64,000 nt of DNA from Utricularia gibba (lineage: Eukaryota; Streptophyta; Magnoliopsida; Lamiales; Lentibulariaceae): the NCBI GenBank assembly GCA_002189035.1, contig NEEC01000013.1, positions 1,612,001 through 1,676,000 of the forward strand. Direction: 5' to 3'. Under the pieces are notes generated by a model, which made no database searches, had not been told where the DNA came from, and was given only the letters and a program-made list of their open reading frames with translations. Made by a program: the position numbers and the translations under genes. Shown here one piece after another: positions 44,559 to 57,550 of the stretch (positions within the stretch are counted from its first letter, which is position 1; each line of letters opens with the position of its first letter).

Positions 44559-45704
44559 TTACCATTTTGGATTGAGGAAGAAATCATGCATGGAATTTGG
44601 GATCTGGGTTATTGTAGCTGGAGCTTTCTCACCCTCATCCTCTTTCACTCTCCATTCGTCAAGGAAGAGATGCATCACTTTCTTGGGCTGCTCTTCGTAC
44701 GTCTCATGTTTGAAGTAATCGAGCTTGTTGTGGCTCCCATCTGGTCATTTAGACTGTGGATTTTGTTCGTCCTAGTTTGGATGTCTGAAGAATTATTGGA
44801 GTTTTGTTGTTGCAGCTGAGACAGCGATGACCCGATCCCCGTTTTCCAATAAGATTCATTCGTCCCTGTCACAGTTCTCATCCCCCCTGAATTTGAGCTG
44901 CTCTCTGAGAAAAATGAATGCTCTTCGCTTCTATCACCATACTTGTTCCTGCGGACACTTCAAGAGAAATATCGTTATGTAATCGACAACGGTTTTGTAA
45001 AACTACTCGCATGTAAAGCCCGAGTTTTTTTTTTTTTTGCAAAAACAGTAGGATGATCAGCTGACCTGAAATCATTGGGAGGAGAACGAGTACTGGAATT
45101 GGAGTCCAGGAAAAAGTTGGTTGCGACCACCTCTTGAGCTCTGGAGTACGAGAACTCGGGGAAAAGCAGGTTGGATGAGTATGAATGCATCGCCGCCGAG
45201 GAGACGTGAACGGGATCCGCAGACGGAGGAGGCGCGTGGATGAAGACAAAGAAGAAAGAATTTCCACAGGCTTTCTTGAACGGTTTCTTCCTCTGTGCAT
45301 GTGCCTTTCACAGTACTTGGAATCAGGGTACGCTTCCTTCGAGCATCTCCATTTCTTACCGTCCGTTCTCCGACATCTTCCTGGTTCTGGGTCGATTTTC
45401 CTACCGAAACCCATATGAAAACTACCCCATCCAACTACAAAAGGAAAAGGAAAAAGAAAGAAGAAAACAGCATCAACTAAATGATGCATCAGAGAAGAAA
45501 ACAGGGGAAAAACAGGGTACCAATGTTGGGGTTCGGCTGGAGAAGAAACCTCGAAGAATCAAAGCTTCTTCTGATGTTGAAAAGGAGATCCGTTGGAATA
45601 GGCATCCCAGAAGTCAAGTACTTGTAAACGAGAGCTTGGTGTTCGAGTTCCTGCCATTGAGAAGCTGTGAAAGGGTAGCGTGTTCTTCCACTTCCGTTCA
45701 TCAT
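44559..45704 (-). CDS. GRF: Growth-regulating factor (GRF5-like), two apparent frame breaks
   Basis: Transcription factor promoting leaf cell proliferation with GIF partners. Exon 1 (45521-45704) starts [20 protein letters not shown] and holds the QLQ domain ([20 protein letters not shown]). Exon 2 (45066-45434) holds the WRC domain with its C3H ligands ([20 protein letters not shown], then [17 protein letters not shown]). Exon 3 (44559-44948) has [17 protein letters not shown], a Gln/Asn-rich run, and a late [19 protein letters not shown]. Two frame changes occur: between RKPVE and [20 protein letters not shown] (about 45231-45262), and after NKIHSLN before [13 protein letters not shown] (about 44742-44746). 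Each equals one missing base; with both allowed for, the exons sum to 314 codons plus stop in consistent phase. The start is the MM pair that the family begins with, not the upstream in-frame Met at 45836. Confidence 0.88.
45262..45282 (-). promoter_or_regulatory. miR396 target site in the GRF WRC exon
   Basis: On the minus strand the mRNA reads CGTTCAAGAAAGCCTGTGGA plus A, the exact conserved miR396 complement found in plant GRFs, with the usual single-base bulge. It encodes RSRKPVE, directly after the WRC domain. Known: miR396 restricts GRF activity in leaves. Its perfect conservation argues that the gene is, or very recently was, functional. Confidence 0.95.
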
Positions 45705-46450
45705 ACACCGCGAAAAGAAATGGAACAGAAAACAAAGTTTTCGTTTTTCCTTTTGGCCTTGGAGCAGGAACCAGAGAGCAGTGTAAATGAAGGAAGAGTT
45801 GCAGGGGGGTAAAGGTTTATGTCTGTCAGCAACCATTTAGTTCAGAATCTTCTCCACATTGATGGATAAGCACTGATGATGTTCATCTCATCCCACTAGC
45901 GCATTGGGATGTGCAGTGAAAAGTAAAATCAAACGGGGTAAAATCGGTCTGTTAAAACCACAGAAGGGAACTACAAGATAAAGGGGTGAAATTAGTGTGC
46001 AGTTCATCATCTGAGATGGGTTGAATAGGGTCCACTGCTCATGGAGTCTTTTCATTTTCAATCGTGTGGTTTCATTCCTTTTAGGGCTCACACAATCTTG
46101 CATATGGTCAAACCCCATTATCACTTCACCACAGCAGAACCTGGGAAGAGTCACTGAAGCCACATCCCATATACATTTTGTTCAAATATGAGATTTCTCT
46201 GCAAAGACTAATGATGTCTCTCGCCCTGTTTTCTCTTCTTGCAACACATGTGTGGTGTAACTAGAAAATCATGGTGTAGACATGAAGTAGTATGTTTGAA
46301 TCATGGCATATCTTTTGTTTTAAGACAGCCCCATGAAAAGAATTTTAAAAAACTGCGTCGAAAGACACCCTACAAATGTTTTGTTTATGTTCAGAGTCGA
46401 GCGAGGGGGGAGCCTGAAGTGTACTGTCCTTTCAGACGACTGCAGCTGCA

Positions 46451-46492
46451 CAGTCACAGACACACAGACAGACACACAGACACAGACACACT
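46451..46492. repeat. CA/GACA microsatellite
   Basis: An imperfect run of CACA and CAGA units, such as CACAGACACACAGACAGACA, about 42 bp. It makes the surrounding frames look open and rich in His, Thr and Asp, which is an artefact. Confidence 0.9.
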
Positions 46493-47375
46493 CTGTGAGG
46501 CGCACCTGCACCTGCTAGCTGGCACCTCGTCTCTGACTCAAATGGCGGAAATCCATAAAAAAGAAACACTACACAACAAACTCTAATCAACACTGAGTGT
46601 TCCTGTCGAGGAGGGTTTCGCAAGTGTTTAGGGTTCAAAACAAACGCTTATGAGGGTTTTTGAACACTTGAATGTCGAAAAAACAAACCCTGTTTTAAGG
46701 AATTTTGTAAAGAAAAAAACCCTCCTTCACTTTGCCTTCTTTTCATCTCAGGTTTGCTCAGTAGCAGACTGTGATCCAGGCGCTTTGAGCCTATTTCTCA
46801 TGTGGGTTTTCAGTCAAGATACTAAGAATTACTTTTTTAATGTCTCCCTTGGGACATCACATTTTCTTTTCCTACAAGAATCTGCACCACTCCATGCGCA
46901 CATCGCTCCACTGCTTTTGGTCAAGAATAAATGAAATGACATGATGGCATGTGATCACAAATCTGCAGGTGAATACAGATCTTTGATCTGCAGCTGTGGC
47001 ATCTTTCGCTTTACCTTTTTTCCCCTCCCATCAGTGAACACACATGCTGTCATTTTACTGATTCACAACAAATAACCGCAACAATAAAGACACCCATTCG
47101 CCTTTTTGAACTTAAATTACAATCTGAATCGATGTGGTTCCTGCTACAAGCCATAATAAAGTATGGAGACGGAAGGTTATCCTCTTGGTTTTGTAGTCAA
47201 TGACTGGTGTGGTGTGGATGGAGAAGAAAACATTCATTACCGAGCTGCCTGAGTCCCTGACTACTGGACACTGAACCTCAATGCTTCATTTTTTTCAGTT
47301 CCATCGGTTCTCTTGCTTTACACTCAACTTAATAAAAAAATTAAGGGGTGAAGTTTACAGGTGCAACATAAATTT

Positions 47376-47760
47376 ACAGTCAATATAAATATTCTAATTC
47401 TTAAATTTCAAAATTACATCATAAAAATTAACTTACATTTTTTTTTTGAATAGTTTACCTCCTGATTTATGAAATTACATATTTAAGGCTTCATGTTTAA
47501 ATCTTTAATAAACGATTTTGACAATTGTTTTAGTATTTTTTAATATATATTTAATCTTTCATTTTTAATTTATCATTTCTTGGTATTCATTGTATACTTA
47601 ATTTCTTATGTTTGGTTCATTTTTTAAAAATTTTGAAAATTGTTTGTGACTTCGTTAAATGGTTTTGACAACTTGATGTGTATTTTTTGCAATTTTGAGA
47701 CTTTAGTATCAAAATTTTTATACTGATTAAAACTTCAGGTGTCATTTTTGTAATTTTCTC
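47376..47760 (-). repeat. Dispersed repeat family A, copy 2 (inverted)
   Basis: The reverse complement of this stretch aligns by eye along its length with 21507-21868, with the same blocks in the same order. Small indels account for the 23 bp length difference. No coding capacity is present. Confidence 0.6.
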
Positions 47761-48591
47761 TAAAATTAGGTATTCCATAGATTACGTGAATATACATGAA
47801 ACTCAAATATACAATAAACATGTATCATGTTAAAAAAATTAAACACAACTAATTAGTTGTAATATGTAACTTATTATATAGTTGAATATGACATTTTTAA
47901 ATTCCAATATGATATTGTTTGTTCTAATAATTATGCGCAATACAAACCATGAGCATTTTAGAATTGTAAATGTCATGAAGTGAGGATGCAACAATTTGAT
48001 AACATTGTTCCAGGCAAGATCTAGACTGGTTCGAGGGGGTTTCAAGATCTAGATTCTCAGGAACCGAACTACGCCCCGAATGTAGGAGCGGGTTTGCTGT
48101 GGAAGTGTGAAGGTATGATCCAATTGGTCTCCCCGCCGGGCCGGTCCCGCCACAGTCAAGACAAACACCTCAAAAATGGGATGCAGTTGCCTTATAACCC
48201 AAATTACGAGCTGGTCGTTTCGCAGAAATGGAGGCAACGTTCCCTTATAACCCATCAAATTTCTCTGTTGGTAACAGGATGCCGTACTTGTAGATACCAT
48301 TTTCCTGTTCATTGAATGGGATGAAGCGGGTTTTCCGATTGACTCCCTGTCGGGTCGGTTTGACAGCCATGGCACCACGTGAAGCTTGTCTTCTTCACTG
48401 CTTGAATCCAATACAACCAAGTTCTGTGCTGGAAACTGTCTCGTCATGTTCACCTTTTTCGTTGACGTGAATGAGATGAGGCCTCTCGTTATCCATCACA
48501 TGCATTCGCAGCCATTCAAACTCTATCGACATATCCATATAAGCACGTACACATTGAAACAATCGATACAAAGTATTCTAGATCTTGAAGG

Positions 48592-48711
48592 TGTTGAAAT
48601 TAAGGATACAATAGATCGGACTTCTAAATGTTGAAGATGTTGAAATTAAGGATACAATATATCTGACTTCTAGATGTTGAAAGTGCTTAAATTAAGAATA
48701 CAATAAGTAGA
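48592..48711 (+). repeat. ~46 bp tandem repeat, about 2.5 units
   Basis: The block TGAAATTAAGGATACAATA, then GATCGGACTTCTAAATGTTG, recurs at a spacing of about 46 bp (starting near 48594 and 48640) with a diverged third partial unit near 48687 (TTAAATTAAGAATACAATA). No function is evident. Confidence 0.75.
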
Positions 48712-48998
48712 ATGAACATAAGTGAAATCGTACATAAAAAAACATGTATAACATTAGAAAAAAATAATTATATTCAATTCTTATTAATTTGTATTTTTTA
48801 TATAATTGATTATTTTAATTTTAAATTTCGATATGAAATTGTATGTTGTAATACAAGTACACTGGCTGGATTGTATTACAAACTCATCTTAAGGTTTAAA
48901 ATGTCGATAATGGCACAAGAAGACACCAATCGACTGCGCAAATTTGCAGCCCTTCTATAAATGTAGAGGCCTACAGCCCACTTGCGTTCTCCAAAACA

Positions 48999-49740
48999 TT
49001 GGAGATTGTGACGATGCTTCCTCGCTACTTCTTGCTGTTTTCCCTGCTATTGGTTGCCGCATGCAACGCCCTCGTGCAAGACTTCTGCGTCGCGGACTTG
49101 TCGTTGGCCGCTGGACCCGCCGGCTATCCTTGCAAGAAAACATCTTTGGTCACTTCCGACGACTTCGTTTACCAGGGCCTCGCCGTGGCCGGAAACACCA
49201 CAAACATAATCAAAGCAGTGGTGACTCCGGCTTTTGATGCTCAGTTCCCAGGCGTGAACGGCCTCGGATTGTCGATCGCCCGCCTGGACTTGGCGGCGGG
49301 GGTGTTATTCCACTGCACACTCACCCGGCGGCGTCGGAAATTCTGGTGGTGACAAAAGGTAGCATTCTCGCCGGATTCATATCGTCGTTCGAGAACAAGG
49401 TTCACATCAAGAAGTTGCACAAGGGTGATGTGATGGTACAACTACCTATTACATCACTTTGTAATAGAACAGCATGTACTGTTTTCTCCGAACGAGACAT
49501 GCATGAACTTATTTCATTTTCCCAACAGGTATTCCACAGGGACTGCTGCATTTTCAGATCAACGCCGGTGGGAATCCTGCGGTGGCGTTCGTGAGCTTCA
49601 GCGGACAGAATCCTGGGCTTCAGATAACGGACTTTGCACTTTTTCAGAATGATTTTCCGACCGATCTGTTGTCCAAAACTACGTTCTTGGACGTGCAACA
49701 GATCAAGAAGCTGAAAGGAGTGCTCGGAGGCACCAACTGA
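48999..49740 (+). CDS. Germin-like protein (ABP19 type), two apparent frame breaks
   Basis: Secreted cupin, often with Mn and in some members superoxide dismutase activity, in the cell wall. The signal peptide ([15 protein letters not shown]) precedes [20 protein letters not shown] with the two Cys of the family disulphide. Then [15 protein letters not shown] and [19 protein letters not shown]. The cupin metal box ([10 protein letters not shown]) is only read after allowing one missing G in the five-G run 49298-49302; the frame then gives [11 protein letters not shown] and [10 protein letters not shown]. An intron (49436-49528, GT-AG) follows. At 49534-49535 a second missing base (CC for CCC) separates VF from [20 protein letters not shown]. 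The end is [20 protein letters not shown]. With both bases allowed for, 216 codons result, the family's length. ATG 49014 is an alternative start. Confidence 0.88.
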
Positions 49741-51758
49741 TCTCATTTGCTTGTCCTCATCCGGCAGCTGCATTTCATTTTCTGTACTCCAAAGCATCGC
49801 CATTCTCTTCACAATAAATTCCCACATCCATTTCCAGCTTCCAAACTCGCTTACTCATCATTTCTCTATGGCCGACAGTTTTGGCCCAAATGAGCTTCAG
49901 CCCATTGGGCTTAAAATATATTACATTATTCAAAATTCCTAAAAATTTTGGAATTCGAAAATCGGAATTATATGATCGATATTTCATAGAAATTTTGTGA
50001 AAAAATAATATAATTTATTTTGAAATTCAATGTTCCAACATATTCAATGATTCAAAATCTAAAATTTTGGGTAACATCACACACCATGAGGGTCAAGTTT
50101 TTTTTGGAATTATTTTTTAAAAACATATTACTAATTATTTTCTTCTACTTCATCAAAATGGGTCATAATAATCCTTTATGAGTTATTTGGAAGACATTCA
50201 ATTTTACACAATAACCAGAAATCCGAAAATATGAGTGCATTTTGTCGTAAATGTTGTTTAAAAAATATTATTTATCACGTATTTTATAAAACATTCTATA
50301 ATTGAATTTATATGTAATATTATTAACACATTCATAATTAATTATTTATTATGTTATTAAAAAAAGAAAAGAATAATATCGTATTTTGCTATCATTGGAT
50401 TAACTAATCTTATTTTATATAAAAATTTGTATTTAATTATAAATAAAGAATTGAATAAGAAAGTTTAATGGGATATGACATTCCATAATGTGAAATATCA
50501 CTACCTACTCAACGCATGCTATTAAAATATGATATTTAATATAAAATTATTTTTCACATCCTGCCAAACTAAATATACTACGTTTCCATTTGAGTGAAAT
50601 TGTACCCCAATAATTTCCAAAAAATAAAAATCTTGAATTCGGGGTTAAATTGTTCCAAAACACTGAAATTTGGACAAAATTTTAAACCTTGATTTTATCT
50701 CAATATTTTAAATTCAATATTACTTTTTTTAGAAGTAATGTATGAAAAACAAATTCTATTATTTGTCACTATGATATTATTTATTTCGATCATTCAATTT
50801 TATATTTTTACGTTTTTTTTTATTTTTGGACATAAACTTCCAAGATGATTATCTATCTTGAAATTACCCTTAAACAAACATGCTTAACTTTGAAATTTCT
50901 ACTAATGATTCTTTATCGTGTTCGAAAAAATGCGTCATACAAAATTTATACAATCACTATATTTAATTTCATCATCTTCTTTGTTCGTAAAATGTGGTTT
51001 TGCTACCCTTCGAGACCTTTCAGTTATTTGGAATAACTTACAAGCCTTGTAAGAATTCTTGATCGGTCAGGAAGGCCATGGAAACACACGGAAGATCACA
51101 CAGCAGGGTGTTGGATCTTTCTTCACCCCAAATGTGTTCATTTTTTCTTGAATTAGGCATCCAAAACCTACACGCACAAAAAAAAGAAGATAGCTTGTTG
51201 TGTAAGCCATCGCTCTCGTACAATTACCATTTCACCCCTATCACACTCCCATCACCCATACCCCTCGCTCGTTTGTTTTTTGGTTTCATTCCATCACTTG
51301 CGGTGTTTCTAGAAGATGCTGTGGTTGGCGCCTTGGAAAGCGTGGGATGGGGAGATCGGAATTAATCTGGATTTATTTATATTCATAAAATAAATATCAT
51401 CTTTAATCAATTCTGTTATTAAACTGTATTATTTAAAATAAGAGAATTCCCAAAAACACCTTCACTGTCTCCATACAAAAGAAAGCCAGAATGAGGGCAA
51501 AACGGTCCTTTAACCTCCTTACTCTAATTATAAAAAAAATGGTGACAGGCGCCAAGTCAGGTCAATGATTTGATAAAGAATGCAGCCATTTGCTTCATTT
51601 TCATTTTTCTCAAATTCACACTCAGACATCCTTCTATTATTATTATTTTATTTTATTTTTATTTTTTTAATGCAACAGGGGTTTATAAAAAGGCTTCCAG
51701 TTCCCCTAAACCAGTTGCATAAACCAGGAAAAGCGGTTCTGAGAAAGAAAAAAAACAG
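49741..51758. other. AT-rich spacer between germin-like and RIPK-like genes
   Basis: Germin-like 3' UTR at left, RIPK-like promoter and 5' UTR at right. The centre is AT-rich. A patch near 50865-50930 weakly resembles 63380-63440 (both have a short stretch around CTTAACTTT and TTCGAAAAAA). No gene is supported; the 95-codon frame at 51078-51365 resembles nothing known. Confidence 0.5.
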
Positions 51759-53339
51759 ATGGCGCTGAAGAAGAAGAGAGGGAGATCGAAGTGGCAATTT
51801 TACGTCGGTGGCTGCTTCAAGTCGGAAGCCACAAATCCGAACCCGCAAAATAAACCCATTTCGCAGATCTCCTTCAGAGGGATCTCCATATCGGACATCA
51901 GCGGATCCACGTTCTTCGAGGAGCTTTCGGTTTCTCTAGCGGGTTCTGATTTGCACGTTTTCACGCTTCAGGAGCTGAAGATGATCACCCAGAGCTTTTC
52001 TTCCAGTAATTTTCTCGGCGAGGGTGGATTCGGTCCGGTTCATAAAGGCTTCATCGATGATCGCCTCCGACCCGGGCTGAAGGCTCAACCCGTCGCCGTC
52101 AAGCTTTTGGATCTCGCCGGCGGCCAAGGCCATAGAGAATGGCTGGTCAGTTTCTCTTTTTTTTCACGGATTTGACCTACCCTCTAAAATCCTTTCATTT
52201 TTCTGTAATTGTTTTACTGATTCGGGTTCTCCGGCAGGCGGAAGTGATGCTCCTCGGCCAGCTCCGGCATCCAAATCTGGTGAAATTGATAGGATACTGC
52301 TGCGAGGAAGAACACAGGCTGCTGGTTTACCAGTACATGCCTCGAGGAAGCCTGGAGAAGCAGCTCTTCCGCCGTAAGTCTGGTTTTGATTTGAACAGGC
52401 CAACACGTTGGTTGACTTTTGACAACTAATAATTAACTGCCCTTTGAAAAAGATTCAATTCCAATTAAGTAAACAATATATTATTATTATTTATTATTTT
52501 CCAGTTTCCTTGAATTTTGAGCCTTTTTTTATTGTTTTGAATAGGGTATGCGGCCTTGCCATGGAAAACCAGGTTGAAAATTGCAATTGGTGCAGCCAAG
52601 GGCCTGGCGTTTCTTCATGAATCGGAAAAGCCGGTCATCTACAGGGACTTCAAGGCCTCAAACATTCTTTTGGACTCGGTAATGCTGCTTGCTACTGATG
52701 CAGACAATGGAAAATGGAATTGATTGATAGGTTTGTTGTGCGTTCAGGACTTCACGGCGAAGCTTTCCGATTTCGGGCTCGCCACCGATGGGCCGGAGGG
52801 AGACGACACACATGTTTCGACGAGAGTTTTGGGGACTCATGGGTACGCCGCGCCGGAGTACCTCATGACGGGTAATCTTGAGAAATTGATATATCTAAAT
52901 GCAATGTATAGCATCCACCATTTGTATGATTGTTATATGACGTGGTCGGAAAACATGGTTATCAGGTCATTTGACGGCGGCGAGCGATGTGTATAGTTTC
53001 GGGGTGGTGCTTCTGGAGCTGCTAACCGGCCGGAAATCGTACGACAAAAGCCGGCCGAGTAGAGAGCAGAACTTGGTGGAATGGGCGAGGCCGATGTTGA
53101 AGAACCCAAATAAACTTGCACGCGTCATGGACCCTAGGCTCGAGGGACAGTACTCGGAGATCGGTGCGCAAAAGGCGGCGGAGCTGGCACATCAATGCCT
53201 TAGCCAACGCCCCAAGCTCCGGCCAACCATGCGTCAAGTGATCGACGTTTTAGAACCGTTGAAAGATCTCGACGACTTGCAAATCGGCACATTTGTGTTC
53301 TCCGTGTCAACTGACAGCGATTCACAGAGAGAATGTTGA
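51759..53339 (+). CDS. RIPK: Receptor-like cytoplasmic kinase, RIPK-like (PBL subfamily)
   Basis: Ser/Thr kinase of RLCK subfamily VII; Arabidopsis RIPK phosphorylates RIN4 in RPM1-mediated immunity. Five exons (51759-52145, 52238-52373, 52545-52678, 52748-52871, 52966-53339) join in phase into 384 residues. The N terminus has VGGCFKSE, with a Cys that could be acylated. [20 protein letters not shown] precedes the kinase domain. Visible motifs: GEGGFGPV (P-loop), AVKLLDLAG (Lys), [13 protein letters not shown] (catalytic loop, RD type), [13 protein letters not shown] and [18 protein letters not shown] (activation loop), and [16 protein letters not shown]. The C-terminal tail is about 50-60 residues shorter than the RIPK I recall, ending TDSDSQREC. 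No frame break is seen. It could instead be a close PBL paralogue. Confidence 0.93.
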
Positions 53340-54972
53340 GACCACCAAATCCCCCCAAACTAAACCAGCCGGGGATTCCGGCGGCCGGAGCACCTGAAGA
53401 CTCTGCAGCGAGCAACCATGCTGCATAAAAACAAATAATTGTTTGTTTTTTCTTCCTCGTATTATGGATTTAGACACTCCCTGTATCTAGATATCTTCTC
53501 ATAGCATGTAATACATGATACAGACAACACATACACACGATTTTACAGAAAAATTCGAGCACCCCACGAACCTATTGTAGGAAAAAAAAAGCCATTTCTG
53601 GGTTATTATCTGATCACCTACTTTGATTGGGTGTCAAGGTTACATCATCGCGCACTAGACGACTCGTCCCTTTCCATTGACGAGTGCCATGAATGAAGAC
53701 TTCCCCCACCGGTTCCCAACAACATACCGGAGCTACGTTACATACCAGTCCTGCTTTTGAATCAGATGGGATCGATCTCCAGTTTTCTTTATGAAATTTC
53801 AACGAACTGGGCTTCGCACAGTGACTTAGATGGATCATTTTTGCTCATCCCACCCAACTCCAATCCGATTCACAAAATCATATTAACTATCGAATGGATT
53901 ATAAGTACATGAATTTCAAGTATATAAAAAATATGAAACACATAATAAAATATTAGATCTTAACAATTACTATTTATTTATAAATTTATTATATATTTGA
54001 TTATTTTAATTTAAAATCTTGAGAATGATTGTTATAATATATGTGACATCATTTCAATTATATAAAAAATATAAAACACATAATAAAATATTAAATCTGA
54101 ACAATTAATACTTATTTATAAACTTATTATATATTTAATTATTTCAATTTCAAATCTCGTGGTATTTATTGTTGTAATATATGTGACATCTTGGAGTGTT
54201 TGGTTGAGGGACATGAGGTTCTTGATCTGAAATGGAAGGTCGATCCTTGCGGGTGGAAAGTTTCAGTGATTTGTTGGCCGAGATCACACTGGTGGTTGGG
54301 AATGGATTTTCGGAAACCAAACGCAGACAAATGAATAGATAGACGACACGAAAAAGATCTCCCACCGGACTTTCCTCTAGAAGAGTGACCGGAAATTCAA
54401 CTTCTAGAAGGTGGCGCAGTTCTTCACATTGGCTGTGTGTGCATGCAAAAAAAAAAAAAGAAAAACCCAGTATGACTTATAATGCAAGCCATTCATATTA
54501 TATAAATACTATTATTGTATGAAATATTTAAATGAGATATTTAAAAATTAATAATGGAAAGCAAATGATATTAATGTAATAATATGTATTATAATAAAAT
54601 GAAAATGTAATTTATTTCATTAATTTGTAAATACAATTAGTATAATAAAAAACATAACTTTTAATTCAAATAAAATTTAAATTAAATATTCATACTTATT
54701 TAATAAATTATTTGGATGAAGTTTAAAATATGAAAATGAAGAATGAAAATAAAATATATTATAAAAATATATGCATTATTTTATTTGGTGATGCACATGA
54801 TCTTGAATGATTTGGCTTTTCTTTGGAATCCATTTTCTTGAAGACGGGCTTTGAGTATAAAAGCCCATTAACTTTGCTTCTCGATTTAGGGTTCATATCT
54901 AAAATAAGAAAAACAGCTGAAGTTTTTAATCTTTTTAGAACGTGTCTACGGATCTCGGATCGGAGTGAATCG
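53340..54972. other. Spacer between RIPK-like and RBX1 genes
   Basis: RIPK-like 3' UTR at the left, RBX1 promoter and 5' UTR at the right. A 138 bp tandem duplication lies at about 53921-54196. The rest is AT-rich. A short A-run with CCCAGTATGACTT-like sequence near 54447 has no evident meaning. Confidence 0.5.
53921..54196 (+). repeat. 138 bp tandem duplication, two units
   Basis: TATAAAAAATATGAAACACA at 53923 recurs as TATAAAAAATATAAAACACA at 54061, and the rest of the unit follows in the same order (AATAAAATATTA, TTTATTATATATTTGATTA, then AATATATGTGACATC). The two units are very similar. No gene function is evident. Confidence 0.8.
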
Positions 54973-56100
<1,128 letters not shown>

Positions 56101-57550
56101 AGTCCTTCTGCAAAAACATTTGAAAAAACATGAATGCTGCTGATGATACGTCGCCCTACAAGGGCCAGTATCAATGTAATCAGTCTGTTCTAGTTTCTCT
56201 ACTTGACATTCTCGCTTTGTGCTATCTCATCTTTCGGAATCTACTGACTCGCTCAAGACTAGTATATTAGGTGTACTCAAAATTGCATGTTTCTTCCAAG
56301 AAGCCTTTGATTTGCAGACGAAATGCAAGAGGGCTAATGCCGCATGTGATACGGTCGAATGTGCAGGGAAGCCAACCTTTTGCACCCCTGAACAAGGCTG
56401 GAAAATGAGCGCCCTGAGCATGAACAGAAATCGAACCCAGTTACGTAACCGTAGTCGTTCTTCCACTTGCGAGCATTTATGCGGTTACGTCAGATTAGTT
56501 CAATCCTAATCTAACATGTTCCCATCAAATTTCGGGTTACGAGCAGATTAAAATTCGATTTTATAAGGCCTTGATTAGCATGATCCAAATAAAGTCCAAT
56601 CATTTAGCATTTTAAACCCTATTTTTATTTGGGCTTTAAGCCCATTGGACTTTGATCCTAAGCCCAATAAATTCAAGGACTCCAACTTTAGTATATAGAT
56701 CCAAACTCGATGTTTTGTAAGATTGGGTTATACCGACCCATGAGACTGATCCCAGGTTTTCATCTCTCGTTACACTCCTTTTCTTCATCTTTGAACACGC
56801 ATGTATTGATATAATATCCAGATGGGTAGTTTTGACTTTTGCTGCTATTTGACCTTGCAAGCCCAATAGAAAAGTCAAAGTTGCCCATGCTATTTCAAAA
56901 CTCATAACAGTAATTAATTAAAGAAAGAAATATAAATATATGATAAATATTAAATATTAAAATGTATGACAACATATATTTCAATTTTAAATCAAAATGA
57001 ATGTGTTAACTTAATTTGAATTTGAAGGGTGATATCTTAAATTCTGTTTAATTTTATTCTTTTTTTTGGGGGGGGGGTTTAATTCTATTTTTTGATAAAA
57101 TAAAAGACTATATTCTTTTAAAAAATATTCTTAGATTTCTATTTTTTTTTTAAGCATAGTTGGAGTTATTTTGGTAACATAACTGATGCGTAGCGTATTT
57201 TCAAAACAATAAATTATTGATATCTCGGAATATAGCCGTAGCTGACGTGTATGAAATCGGAGGCATCGATGTGAACATGAACGCCACGTATGATTCTGGA
57301 AGCCCTCCCGAGAACCCGCATCCCTATCCGTTTACGTGGGACCCACACCAACACGTTCAATTTCAGCGACAATATAAAAGAATTGTGAATTAAGTCGGTA
57401 TGTTTCCTTCCCCGTTGCTTCAGTGTGCGAACTCGGAATCTTTGCTTGAGAGGGACGATCGGAGCTTGTGGAGATCCTCTGTAGGGAGACTAGTCTTCGA
57501 AATCGGTTTACCCAGTGTTGTTTTTGGAGCTTTGGAATCTTCGATGCGCG
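56101..57550. other. Spacer between RBX1 and lipase genes
   Basis: RBX1 3' UTR at the left; from about 57240 the lipase promoter and 5' UTR. The centre is AT-rich with a G-run near 57067-57077. No gene is seen. Confidence 0.55.

Larger units (their letters stand above)
45705..48998. other. Long spacer between GRF and germin-like genes
   Basis: Left part: GRF promoter and 5' UTR. A CA/GACA microsatellite lies at about 46451-46492, a dispersed repeat copy at 47376-47760, and a ~46 bp tandem repeat at 48592-48711. A GC-richer patch at about 48020-48480 opens 70-134 codon frames on both strands, none recognisable. The germin-like promoter is at the right end. Confidence 0.5.

Noticed and set aside
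45240-45812. 190-codon plus-strand frame
   Set aside because: It is antisense to the well-supported GRF exons (QLQ, WRC and miR396 site on the minus strand).
46239-46586. 115-codon frame with His/Thr/Asp repeats
   Set aside because: The repeat residues come from the CA/GACA microsatellite; flanks do not look coding.
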